From: Bubalus kerabau
Lineage: Eukaryota > Chordata > Mammalia > Artiodactyla > Bovidae
DNA length: 64,000 nt
Assembly: GCF_029407905.1 (NCBI RefSeq)
Contig: NC_073641.1
Coordinates: 21,373,001 to 21,437,000, forward strand
Reading direction: 5' to 3'
A program made the translations under genes and the position numbers. Under the pieces are notes generated by a model that saw nothing but the letters and a program-made list of their open reading frames with translations, did not search any database and had not been told where the DNA came from. Positions 23,481 to 33,678 of this stretch are shown one piece after another (within the stretch, counting starts at the first letter, position 1; each line of letters opens with the position of its first letter).

Positions 23481-25370
23481 AAAATCTAGAGAATTGCTCA
23501 TTCAGTATGCTAGGGGATAATCCACTATAGACAGAGTAGAATAGGGGATTTTTTGGTCTGCAAGTTAAAGGCAAAAATGGCTAGCTATTCTTCTCATTGA
23601 AAGAAGACCCAGAAATATCAGATACTGTGCTAAAATTTTAGTGACCATCAGACCCTATTTTCTTTATTGAAGTTTGGCTAATACTTAGAACATTCTAGTG
23701 TTTCATTTTAGCAGAGTAATCAAGAAAAATTCTTTTCTAGTATCGGAAGCTTTTTTAGGTGACTGTATCAAGAGAAAAGGAAAGAATCTTACCTAAACTG
23801 TATTGCAGGTTTATTATTTTTTTTTTCTCAGAAATAAAATGAACATGCTGTATAAATGTGGCTGGTATAAGTTGTGCCTATAAAAAGGTAACTTATATTT
23901 CAAATTAAATGTTAGTTTACTCTGTCAATAGATAGATTCCTAACATTTAGCTTTAATCTGGGGGTGGGGGGTAAGCCCATTTACTAGATTTAATCTAGAA
24001 ACAAAGCCCATGTAATCTTTCTATTAAAATGAATTGAGCTTGAAAAAAGACTTTGTCTGTGCAAAATGTAGCTCTAATATAAATCAAGCAATTATATTTC
24101 TTTTGTTCAATAAGCCCTAGATGCCTTTTTTTACATTAACAGCCTTTTGATTATTAATTTAGGTGAACTACACTTAATTAGATGAACTATATAATTGATT
24201 ATGATTATTTTTTCTCTTTCTTTTTTAAATTATGAAAGTATGATAACACATGTACAGGAGACTTGGAAAATACAGAACAAAGTTACATATAGTTCCACTT
24301 TATATTACAATTTGCTTTAAGCAGTAAATCCTTCTTATTCTTATGTGATCAGCCTCTTCTTTCTATTTCTACACAAATTTATATTGAAACAGAACTGTGA
24401 AGATAAATAGCCTTCAGAATCACCCTTCTCCAAATTATAATACATAATGCCACCAAATTTATCTTATTTAAACCTCTCTATATATTATTTAGCTACATCC
24501 AAAATAGATAATTTTTACTCACTTTTCCACAGGAGTCTAAAAATCCAACATCTCTCACCTCCCCTAGACTGCTCACTCCCCAAAATATCATGTTATTCTT
24601 CTTCCACATGTACTTTCTTTCAAGGCCTAATTTAAGTCCTGCTCCTTTTTTGAGTTATTGTTCCATTGGTCTAGATATATTTTAGTTACTCCTTTAAATC
24701 TTTGAGGCACTGATTGTTTTTATTACTAGTTTGATACTTATCATTTGTTTTCTCTATTGCAGGGTTTGTATATATCTTCTATTTTCAAATAGATACTTTA
24801 CTGTATTTAATCTCTACTAACCAGCCCAGTACCTAATAAATGTTCAATGATAACGATGATTTGAAAGCCTTGTTCTACACTGTTCAAAAGGATAACATAA
24901 TTTTATCATAAGAATAAATTCTAAATAAAAATAATCATAAGAAAAATATAAAATATATATTTATATAATTTAGTTATATATTTTAATATATATTAAAATA
25001 ATAATATAAAATGATTTTAGAATGTATTATTTTGTAAAGTAGAAAACTACCATTTCATTTGAAATTCAAATGAAAACACTTTAATATCGAAGGTACACAG
25101 GCACATAGATGAAAAAACACTGAGGAATTCTACCTCAATCTGCCCTCACTTGAATAACATGCCTTTGTAAGAATTTCATGACTTGGCATGTTTCACAGGT
25201 TGTCACTGTGTATGTCCTGAGTAAAGCCAAGGAAAGAATTTAGTGTTAATTAAACCAGGAGCTCAGGGCACTCAGATTTCTATTTTCCATCATCAATTTT
25301 AAATACTGAATTTGCTTTCCTTTTGGGGTGATTTGATATAGATTTAAAATAAGAGACCCTGGCACTTCAT
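23481..25370. other. AT-rich sequence with L1ME-like and L2-like relics
   Basis: 24220-24330 resembles antisense L1ME (GGAAAATACAGAACAAAGTT). 24400-24860 resembles a sense L2 3' end (AGCCCAGTACCTAATAAATG). 24940-25015 is TA-rich. No exon seen. Confidence 0.45.
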
Positions 25371-25540
25371 AGACAAAACTCTGTTGTGCATTGTTGAACT
25401 AATGACTTTGCGTAAGTTATTTTTCCTCCTTATGCTCTCTTTGGTAAAATAATGTTAATGACATAAAACCCTAAGAGTTATTACAAGAATCAAACGAAAG
25501 ACCCTGGCACAAACTTGCTATCTACTAAGCGTAAATATCT
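25370..25540 (+). repeat. MIR-like SINE relic
   Basis: AATGACTTTGCGTAAGTTAT followed by TTGGTAAAATAATGTTAATG and AGACCCTGGCAC, in MIR order on the sense strand. Confidence 0.45.
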
Positions 25541-25554
25541 GTAAGTTCCTTGTA

Positions 25555-25800
25555 TCACTGAGAGACAGGTTTCATTTACTGGGTATTTACTCTGTACCAA
25601 GCTCTCTTCATATACTTTGTATCATGGATATTAACACATCAAATCTTTGCAGTATTCTTATGCAATAGCTATTATTCTCATTCTATTTCACACATGAGAA
25701 ACTAAGCCATAGACAAGTGAAGTACACAGCTAGTAAATATCATAGCTGCAGTTCAAAACATGCTTTGAGTTCCATACATATGTTCTTAACTGTTAAACAA
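25555..25800 (-). repeat. MIR-like SINE relic
   Basis: Antisense MIR order: TTTACTGGGTATTTACTCTG, CTATTATTCTCATTCTATTT, ATGAGAAACTAAGCCATAGA, CACAGCTAGTAAATATCATA. Confidence 0.6.
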
Positions 25801-28800
25801 CATAATCTCTCCCACTATCAGATAATTTCCATGGACCACATCCTCTAGACAATATGAAAATATGAAAAGCAGTCTCATTTTAATGCACTGTTTACTTAAC
25901 TAAAACGTGGTTGGGGGAAATATACAATGCATTCCGTAGTTGAGTATAACTCATTTTAATTTATCCATTCTTTTGAATTAGCTGCACCATTGCTCCCTTT
26001 GAATTGTGAGAAATCCAGCCTTGTTTGTTTTTACCTAGGCAAGGGCACACTTTTAAGTCTTTGTCCCATAACCTGTACAAATCTTATTTCTTATTTGTGT
26101 TGCTGCTTATGAATTATGAATTATACAAATGTTTTCAAGGATTCCAAAAACCTGAAAAAACAGATTTTGAAAATCCACAGAAAGGTATCTAGGAAAGTTT
26201 TTATTAAGTTGAGATGCTATCTGCTGTTCTAGGCGTGGGTGCTTTTATCAAAACATTTTGCCCCACTTTCAAATTTCCACTCGTTAAAATCTAAGGCCTT
26301 ATTTGGTTGTCACAGTACTGTGTTTTTCAGAAAAGTTTCTGGCAGCTAGTTTTGAAAAGATTTTGTTTGAAAAAAAAAAAAAAGGAAAAAGCAAGCTCTG
26401 TAGTCCTCCTGTTGGAAGAGTTCCCCTGACCTTCTGCATTATTATAAAGAGAATTGCCTATTTATCCAAACCTCCTCCACCTGGTTATCATCAAAACTTT
26501 ACAATTTGTGCTTCCTAAGGCAGTTATTTTCAAGCATGATTTTGTAACACTGCAGGATCTTACAAGCTCTTTCAAGGAGGTGGCAAATAATTCTCAAAAC
26601 AAAATTAATCCTATTTTCAAAAAGGAGCATGCATGCCATATAATATTGGGGGGCATTCAGGAAGGTAATTGTAGATGTCAGGAAATTGAACAAATAATGA
26701 CAGAAAATGGGCACCTGTATAGAGGTAGCCAACTCTGCTTCTACAATGGAATCTTAACATGCACCAAGTAATGGGAGACTTGCCAAATGCCTCTGTTCTA
26801 TCTTAGTCCATGTTTAACCATGATTCTCAATGAGTTTTTTTTTTAATAGAATAATCTTATATCTTCTATTTTAGCTTAGTTGTGATTATCTACAAAGTGC
26901 CCAGTGTCTTTGAGCATCCACATTACCGGCCAAATATGAGAAGAATAGCTTGTAAATATTTTACTCCTCTTAAGGAAAGGTCACTGAAAGCAAACCCTAG
27001 AACCTAGAATCCTCTGAACTCAATGAATGTCCCAATATAGATCCTGTAGCATTCTCAGTCCTATCAATACCTTTATTTGGTCACTGAGCAGCACTTTTGT
27101 CTACTTAAAGCCAGCCTTTTAAATATCTCCAGTTTCCAGGCTCTCCTCTGGGTACCTGGGCTACACTTTGTCCTGTCAATTGCTTTGCACTTGCTTGATT
27201 ATCTTTAAATATCGTAATATCCTAGACACTCCATAGAGTACCTAGCACAAATATACCCATCAGTGTTGAATGAAACAAGTCTTTAGAGAGTGGCAATTTT
27301 TTTTTTCCATTTTGTCATGTCGGTTTACTACTTATTGGTTTTTTTCCCCCCTTCACTTTATCCTGTTATCTGAACTTTTTATATCTACAAGCCTGAATAG
27401 GTTTTATATCTACTAACTTCATTTGTTTTTAGTCTTGAACAAGACTTGCTTACTAATTCCTTATTGTATTTTCATGTTCTAATCCCTCAATCTGAGTGGT
27501 CTTTTGTGTTAACTTCCTTTCCATTAATTGTTGATTCCCTCCCTTCAAGCTGTACTGCACTCAGCATTCTCTCTTCACTCATGCACACCATTCTCATTGT
27601 TATTTTTCTGCGCCTGATAATTTCACTCTGTAGATGTTCTGGTGTCTTTTTCCGAGCATAGTGTAGTCCTTTCCATTAAATTACGATCTCTTTGAATGTA
27701 AGCAGGTACTCCTGTTTTGTACAACTTCTAATGTAATTGTCAGGCCCTCAGCCCATTTTTCAGAAATTTGGTATCATTTTAATCATTACATATACCAAAT
27801 TTTCTGATGAAGTCAAGGTACATGTGTACTGTTAAATTATTATAGGTACACCAAATGGTGGCCCTGGGCTTATATGGTCCAATCCTCAGAGTATCCTTTT
27901 CTGTAACATTTTAAATGCAAGGAATTAAAACTTCAGGTGGAACACCCAAGGAAGGAAATAGGAGGAACTTTTAGAATCCACCTCACAGTAATTATAGAAA
28001 CCAAAAAATAACTGGATCAGGCTACTCTGTTTTCCATTTTATCTGAATGTATTTCCTAACTCCTTCTTAAGTTATTGTGTTTTAAAGTTTTTAAAAATAT
28101 TATTAGATCCTGAGAAATGTGCTTTGATTTCCATCTTGAACTGTCTGTAGCATCACTAGGCTGCTGGGGACATCTATAATCAAAGGTTTGGATTCCCTTT
28201 CAAATGCATATCTGAAGCTTGTACTTCTGGTGGCCATATAATGAGATTTAACAGGCTTTATTACCTACTTACTTGAATTGTAATATTTAATTCTTCTTTC
28301 CAGTAGCAAACTAAGTAGGCAAGAAATAATTTCTTCTATTTTAAACCTACTTTGAGTGAGTTTGTAGAAGCTATTCTGATCACACATAAAAATCTTATAT
28401 TAAAAACAACTGAGGAAATAACTATGGAAAGCCAGAAAGCTAGATTTATTTCTTTTATAGTTGAATAAAATGTCTATACCATAAGCAATGATTGAAACTT
28501 TAAAAATCATTTTTAAATCCCCATATGAAAGCAGTCTGTTCCTCTGGAGTGTCATCAGTTTAAATGCAAAGATATAACAAATACCATTTGGGGCTGTAAC
28601 TGTGTTGTTCCACGCTTTGAAAGGGCTTTCATTAGGCTAAACGACACAACCTGTGATGTGTTCCATATGTAGTATTTTGAAATCTTTTGTTTGGCTTCTA
28701 ACTAGACAGAAAGAGGAAAAGAAAGAGTCCATTTTCTCCTCTTGGGATTTGTCTTACAAGGACCATCAGATGGAGCTGAGCAAACAGGGAACTATTTCTC
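25801..28800. other. Non-coding upstream region of PDE4D5 exon
   Basis: About 27110-27280 and 27440-27730 look like sense L2 remains (TGAATGTAAGCAGGTACTCC). No ruminant SINE or BovB. 26368-26383 is an A-run. The 105-codon frame at 26454-26771 has no recognisable content. Confidence 0.45.
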
Positions 28801-28832
28801 CTTGTCTAACTCCTGTTTGTTTATTCCCCCCT

Positions 28833-28840
28833 TATAAAAA
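28833..28840 (+). promoter_or_regulatory. TATA-like box upstream of PDE4D5 exon
   Basis: TATAAAAA about 600 bp before the start codon, after a C-run. If used, transcription would start near 28865 and the 5'UTR would be about 570 nt. The GC-rich stretch nearer the exon could instead drive TATA-less initiation. Confidence 0.35.
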
Positions 28841-28908
28841 CCGAGGGACTAGCAATTTCTTTTATGAACGGGGACCTCAGGGAGATAAATAGACCTTGCG
28901 GGAGAGGA

Positions 28909-28920
28909 AGGTCAAGTTCA
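28909..28920 (+). promoter_or_regulatory. DR0-type nuclear receptor motif
   Basis: AGGTCA followed directly by AGTTCA, a direct repeat of two half-sites with no spacer, the layout known for GCNF (NR6A1) and some monomeric receptors. It lies about 70-80 bp after the TATA-like box. Motif match only. Confidence 0.3.
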
Positions 28921-29010
28921 AAGTTTTTCTTTCCTCTGGATTCAGGAATAAGCAAATGAAAAGACTGGCCAAACAACGGGCAGCAGGCATCTGATGGTTA
29001 AGCCCTAACC

Positions 29011-29033
29011 GCTCCCCCCCCACCCCCCGCCCC
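29011..29033. promoter_or_regulatory. C-rich tract with GC box (Sp1/KLF-like, G4-capable on minus strand)
   Basis: Runs of 8, 6 and 4 cytosines broken by single bases, ending in CCCCGCCCC, whose complement is a classic GC box. The minus strand has G-runs long enough to fold as a G-quadruplex. It lies at the 5' edge of the CpG-dense zone. Confidence 0.5.
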
Positions 29034-29150
29034 GGACGTTTTATGTACATAAGCAGAAGTCGCTGGAGCAGCTGCGGCGCATTAGTTCCAATAGTTTAGC
29101 AGGCTGTTTCGTAGCGCTGACAGAAGCCTCGCTCGCTGTGGCTTCCCTCC

Positions 29151-29213
29151 ATGTTCCTCTGCCCCGCGAGCTCGGCGGTGAGCCTTGGCAGGGGATCGGC
29201 AGAGGAGGGGTGA
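29151..29213 (+). other. Upstream ORF 1 in putative PDE4D5 5'UTR (20 codons)
   Basis: ATG at 29151, 20 sense codons, TGA at 29211-29213 sharing bases with the CRE-like site. Context at the ATG is CTCC-ATG-T, which is weak. It matters only if transcription starts upstream of 29151. Confidence 0.4.
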
Positions 29214-29218
29214 CGTTC
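29211..29218 (+). promoter_or_regulatory. CRE-like element
   Basis: TGACGTTC matches six of eight bases of the palindromic CRE and keeps the TGACGT core; it is 223 bp before the start codon. The human PDE4D5 promoter is reported to be cAMP-inducible through a CRE, so this is a reasonable counterpart, though orthology was not checked. Confidence 0.45.
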
Positions 29219-29298
29219 GCGAGGCTTCCGCCGTGGAGTGCACTCGCCTCCCCTGCTCCCAGCCCCGTCTCCGCCGAGAGACTGAGGCAGGCGGCCGA

Positions 29299-29307
29299 AT
29301 GAACTAG
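29299..29307 (+). other. Minimal upstream ORF 2 (Met-Asn-stop)
   Basis: ATG AAC TAG, nine bases, 127 nt before the PDE4D5 ATG. The ATG has C at -3 (CCGA-ATG-A, weak). Its TAG is also the nearest in-frame upstream stop for the PDE4D5 frame, which supports the chosen start. Confidence 0.45.
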
Positions 29308-29433
29308 CAGCGGTTGGTTCCGACCTGCTTCCCCGGACCTCTCCCCGGGAGCCGAGTGAGGCAGTCACTGGAAGGAGGCCAGGCAACCACGTTGCCCTGG
29401 ATCACTGCCAAGTGTACAAAGTTGACCGCGAAA

Positions 29434-29699
29434 ATGGCTCAGCAGACGACAAGCCCGGACACTTTAACAGTCCCTGAAGTGGATAATCCGCATTGTCCAA
29501 ACCCCTGGCTGAACGAGGATCTTGTGAAATCCTTGCGGGAAAACCTGTTGCAGCACGAGAAGTCCAAGACCTCAAGGAAATCGGTGTCTCCCAAGCTCTC
29601 ACCCGTGATTTCTCCGAGAAATTCCCCCAGGCTCCTGCGCAGGATGCTTCTCAGTAGCAACATCCCCAAACAGCGGCGGTTCACCGTGGCACATACGTG
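29434..29699 (+). CDS. PDE4D: PDE4D isoform 5 (PDE4D5) unique N-terminal first coding exon
   Basis: Encodes the isoform-specific N-terminus of PDE4D5, a long cAMP-specific 3',5'-phosphodiesterase. The family hydrolyses cAMP to AMP in the cytosol, and this N-terminus sets its location by binding RACK1 and beta-arrestin. Seen: 88 full residues starting MAQQTTSPDTLTVPEVDN, then two bases (TG) that become Cys after splicing, matching the known ...VAHTC junction. The RACK1-binding stretch (RAID1) is intact, with Asn23, Pro24, Trp25, Asn27 and hydrophobics Leu30, Val31, Leu34, Leu38, Leu39. Residues 52-65 carry four Ser-Pro pairs spaced every four residues, followed by basic patches RLLRR and KQRR. 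The ATG has A at -3 and G at +4, and an in-frame TAG lies at 29305, so this is the first possible in-frame ATG. Compared with the human protein from memory, there is one extra Thr after MAQQT and Ser for Ala at 47. UCR1, UCR2 and the catalytic domain lie in downstream exons outside the window. Confidence 0.95.
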
Positions 29700-29705
29700 G
29701 TAAGG
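29700..29705 (+). promoter_or_regulatory. PDE4D: 5' splice donor of PDE4D5 first exon
   Basis: GTAAGG directly follows ...ACG TG, a good donor that leaves two bases of the split codon. Splicing to a T or C restores the Cys seen at this junction in PDE4D5. Without splicing the frame reads Trp then a TAA at 29701-29703. Confidence 0.9.
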
Positions 29706-31840
29706 TTTGCACGGATGAGCAGACATGGTGGCCAGGTGCCTCTGGGTGATTTTTGCGCCTCCTGCCTTTCACTTTAGGGGAAGGAAGGAGAGTGGAGGAC
29801 CGTCTTCACTCCTCACCCATGATTTATCGGAAATAATCTACCTTAGTATAAATCCCACAGATGTCCAAGTCAGGGCAGAAATCCTTGAGATTGGTAATAA
29901 TCCTTTGACATGGGTGGTGCTCCAAGTTCAATTCCTATTGCAAGTTCCTACAAGAAAACTGGATTCCAGATGTCAAATAAGAATGCAGGTTTTTTTTTCC
30001 AATACTGACATGGTGGCGTTTCTTTGATTCCTAAGCTAGTAGCCCTGCCAGATCCTGCAACAGCCTATGGGGGGAAAAGACCAGAAAGGAGAGAAGAAAA
30101 TCGTAGTTTGTTCTCTTTCCTGCATGACCCCCCGATTCAACAGAGATGTGTATGGAGCGTGTGGGTGGGTGGGTGTGTGTCCCAGTAAAACCCCTCCTAG
30201 CTGCTGACTTTAATATATTTGTAATCTCAACGTGCCTTTTCAGTGGGTTTAGGAATGCCAGTGCAAAAAGTTTCAGGCTGGTACTTGGCAATATTGCTCT
30301 GTTCTTCGCATATGAATTCTTTGACTGTTTTGTCAGTATTTTTATTTGCTATATGCATGTTTTTATCTGCTGTAATAGGTTACTTTGTTTTATGCGTATG
30401 GTGCCAGCTAGGTGTCTAGACAATTCTTGGTATTTTCATGCTGTCATAAAACAAATATTAAAATAAATCATTGCGTGAGCTTATTATGGTGTTTCTGCCT
30501 GAGAAGAGGCAATTCTAGGCTATGATCAGAGAAAGAGGGATCTGTGATACACAGTTGGTTAATTTTAGGCAGTAGTAAGTTCTATACACTACTCCATGTT
30601 TTGGCAAAATGAATATTAATTATGATGAAGGAAACAGGCATAACAAAAAGTAGTGACTGACTGAATAGAAAAAAAATAGAAACTGATTTTTATACAGCTT
30701 TTTCACAGAACATGAAAAAGTATACTAGAAATGGATAAAACAGAACAAACCACCACCCCCCCCAAAATAAATCCAGAATCAAGACTTCTAGGAAAGAAGC
30801 AACAATAAAAGGAAAGAATCAAAATCTAAACTTAAGCAACATGACCCTACCCAGGCATGCATTCATGTCAGAGATGAAAACAGCCAACAAAGGAAATAAA
30901 AGGCATTCCCCACCCAAAGAAATGTCTGACCTTAGAATTGTCATTTTAAATAGCTAGATCTTTGATCTGGGAAGTGTTATTATTGTCCCCAAGATTTTAA
31001 CTAAGTGATATTTCTAAGTTTAGTTAGATATAAGGCTCCTAAAAGAGGTAAGACGAACATTGAATTTTTCAGTCTTAAAAAAATGATGAAGAAGGATGAC
31101 TTCTCTCTCAGGGAGATATTTGTGAAAAAAATTTGTCAGAAATAAGCAGTGAATGAAAGGCGTAGGTGAACTCTGGGAGATGCTCTGAGGGAGAGGGATG
31201 GCTTGAGATGAAATATCAAGTGCCTGAACAGGAGAGCTGGCTGGAGTTCAGAAAGGGTCAGAGCCAGAATCTGGGCATGTGCTGTCCCTTTTGGTTGAGA
31301 TGCCTTTTAAATTATAGTTCCTAAAGTGTACCTGTTGCTGAATGGGTAAGCCTCCACGCAGACACTTCATTTTTGTTGGAGTGAAGCAACCTCAAGTTCA
31401 ACTGAAGGTTATCGGAACTATTTGGACATGTTGAGATGTAAGGAAGGCAGGAAATCTCATGAAAACAGGCTTTCTTTTGAAATTTCTGGCACTTCCTTTT
31501 CTGATGCTGTTTGGAGAAGCTCCAAGAGCACAATTTCTGCCAATCCTTCGTTGTGGTGTCTCCACCAGATGAAGGAGATGTCGAAAGAGCAATGGAAATG
31601 AGAAAGAAAAATCGTGATATCAGTTCTCAGTAACTTGAGGGCAGACAGTATCCCTCATGGAAAAAGCATCCGGCCCGGCAGTTGGAAAGAGTACTTCACA
31701 TTTTCCTTATTGGTTCAACAAGACCCAAGATGTTCATAATACCCATGGGCGTCTTTTGACAAATATCATTCCATCTGTGCTTTCACTATTGGACTAAGCA
31801 TGACCCAGAATTTTTAAAATATATTCCGAATTGTGCTGAT

Positions 31841-31843
<3 letters not shown>
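29706..31843 (+). other. 5' part of PDE4D intron after the D5 exon
   Basis: No coding exon seen. Contains the intronic AATAAA at 30462 and short low-complexity patches, and no ruminant SINE. The 106-codon open frame at 30146-30466 has no recognisable domain and looks like chance. Confidence 0.6.
30462..30467 (+). promoter_or_regulatory. Candidate intronic polyadenylation signal
   Basis: AATAAA followed within about 30 nt by GT-rich sequence. It lies about 760 nt into the intron and could end an unspliced short transcript of the D5 first exon. Sequence match only; AATAAA is common by chance in AT-rich DNA. Confidence 0.25.

Positions 31844-31886
<43 letters not shown>
31844..31886. repeat. 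(AC)n microsatellite
   Basis: 43 bases of uninterrupted AC, the longest pure dinucleotide repeat seen in the window and probably polymorphic. Confidence 0.97.
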
Positions 31887-31888
<2 letters not shown>

Positions 31889-32532
31889 TACATATTGATA
31901 TCTAAACTGCTGCCACTACCACCACCATGCTCAAATCCTCTCCTCCTCTTCAATTAGATAGTCATTTAATTACACACCTGCCTCAGAATGTTGTTTCCTA
32001 TGCCTGATACGCCCTTCCATTCAATATGCATATGTTTACTACCTACTGAATCCGAAGTGTTCATCTTGTACCTGCTGATTACAAAGTTGAACAGGAGCTA
32101 TTCCTTGATTTCAAATTACTTACACTACAGTATATATATATAAAAAATCACATTGGAAAGCATCTGGTTAAGATAATCACTTTGCTCTACAACATACTCT
32201 CCAAATCTTAGTGGACTGACACAGTAAATATTTATTTCTTGCTTCTGCTTCTTGTGGGGGGCTAGCCTGACCTGGGTAGCTCAGGGACCCCGGCTCCTAT
32301 TATCTTATGGTTCCGCTGTTAGTAACACATGGTTTCCAAGTTTGCCGGGCTCAATTGAATCAGAGGAGAAGATCACAGAAGATGGCATTGGTGAGTTTTT
32401 ATAAGGCAGGCCTAGAATTGCACCCATTACTTATCCCAGGATTCCCCAGAAAGAAGTCAGTTCTGCGGCCACATCTAACAGCAAAGGAGGCTGGGAAACC
32501 TATCTCAGTCCTGTTACCAAAAAAAAAAAAAG
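31887..32532. other. Intronic sequence with an unassigned old repeat
   Basis: 32175-32510 looks like a mammal-wide repeat (CAGGCCTAGAATTGCACCCA; GGCCACATCTAACAGCAAAG; GGAGGCTGGGAAACC) of family unknown to me. A poly-A run at 32519-32531 abuts the next SINE. Confidence 0.4.
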
Positions 32533-32716
32533 CGCAAGTCGCTCAGTCGTGTCCCGACTCTTTGGGACCCCGTGGACTATACAGTCCATAGAATTCTCCA
32601 GGCCAGAATACTGGAGTGGGTAGCTTTTCTCTTCTCCAGGAGATCTTCCCAACCCAGGGATCAAACCCAGGTCTCCTGCACTGCAGGCTGATTCTTTACC
32701 AGCTGAGCCACAAGGT
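32533..32716 (-). mobile_element. Bov-tA SINE
   Basis: Antisense copy from AAGTCGCTCAGTCGTGTCCC to GAGCCACAAGG. It is the first ruminant SINE downstream of the PDE4D5 exon. Target duplication not resolved because of the adjacent A-run. Confidence 0.85.
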
Positions 32717-33160
32717 AAAACAGATGTGGGTAATGGCCGGCCCGTGTCAGTCACAATGTGCTAATGGCTATTAGTTCTCCCTCTATACCATAGTTGAGTT
32801 TGTAGAGTAACATCTGTGATGAACATTTCTGCAGACCTGCTGGATGAGGATCATATAGAGCAATTCTGTTTTTTGACAAGTCTATTGACTGGGAAGTCCT
32901 TGCTTATATACAACTGAAATCTCCTTCCCTGCCATTCTTGCTTCCTGGATCTGCTTTGGAAACTCCACAGCTTCAGTCTCTCGCATCTTCCATAATTTAG
33001 ACCTTAAGGCAAGAAGCTTGGAGTAACCCATCAGAGAGCCAAGACCTTACTCTATTCATCTTGATAAGCCCATTAATCAACATAGTCAGTGTTATCATGC
33101 TTTTTTAAAATTCTTCTCTTTTCTTAACTAAACACCCTAAGTTATTTCATGTTTATTACT
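32717..33160. other. Intronic sequence
   Basis: Nothing recognised. Confidence 0.5.
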
Positions 33161-33678
33161 CCTTGGAAGAAAAATTATGACCAACGTAGATAGCATATTT
33201 AAAAGCAGAGACATTACTGTGCCAACAAAGGTCCGTCTAGTCAAGGCTATGGTTTTTCCAGTGGTCCTGTATGGATGTGAGAGTTGGACTGTGAAGAAGG
33301 CTGAGCACCGAAGAATTGATGCTTTTGACTGTGGTGTTGGAGAAGACTCTTGAGAGTCCCTTGGACTGCAAGGAGATCCAACCAGTCCATTCTGAAGGAG
33401 ATCAGCCCTGGGATTTCTTTGGAGGGAATGATGCTAAAGCTGAAACTCCAGTACTTTGGCCACCTCATGCAGAGCTGACTCATTGGAAAAGACTCTGATG
33501 CTGGGAGGGATTGGGGGCAGGAAGAGAAGGGGATGACAGAGGATGAGATGGCTGGTTGGCATCACTGACTCCATGGACGTCGGTTTGGGTGAACTCCGGG
33601 AGCTGGTGATGGACAGGGAGGCCTGGCGTGCTGCGATTCATGGGGTCGCAAAGAGTCGGACACGACTGAGCGACTGAA
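33161..33678 (+). mobile_element. BovB LINE 3' fragment
   Basis: Sense BovB 3' end of about 520 bp, CTTGGAAGAAAAATTATGAC to CGACTGAGCGACTGAAC. Well preserved, including GGACTGTGAAGAAGGCTGAG, but its frame is broken by small deletions. No clear target duplication found. Confidence 0.9.

Larger units (their letters stand above)
29030..29700. promoter_or_regulatory. CpG-dense promoter / first-exon region of PDE4D5
   Basis: About 45 CpG dinucleotides were counted by hand in 29041-29700, against a CpG-poor background elsewhere. The stretch covers the presumed 5'UTR and the whole coding part of the exon, as expected for a CpG-island promoter. It contains a CRE-like site, two uORFs and the start codon. 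The transcription start cannot be read from the sequence. Confidence 0.75.

Noticed and set aside
29314..29433. In-frame extension of the PDE4D5 frame upstream of the ATG
   Set aside because: The frame can be opened back to a TTG at 29314, but no ATG lies before 29434, an in-frame TAG is at 29305, and MAQQT matches the known PDE4D5 start.
30146..30466. 106-codon open frame just after the PDE4D5 exon
   Set aside because: Cys/Phe-rich translation of AT-rich intron with no known family; likely chance.
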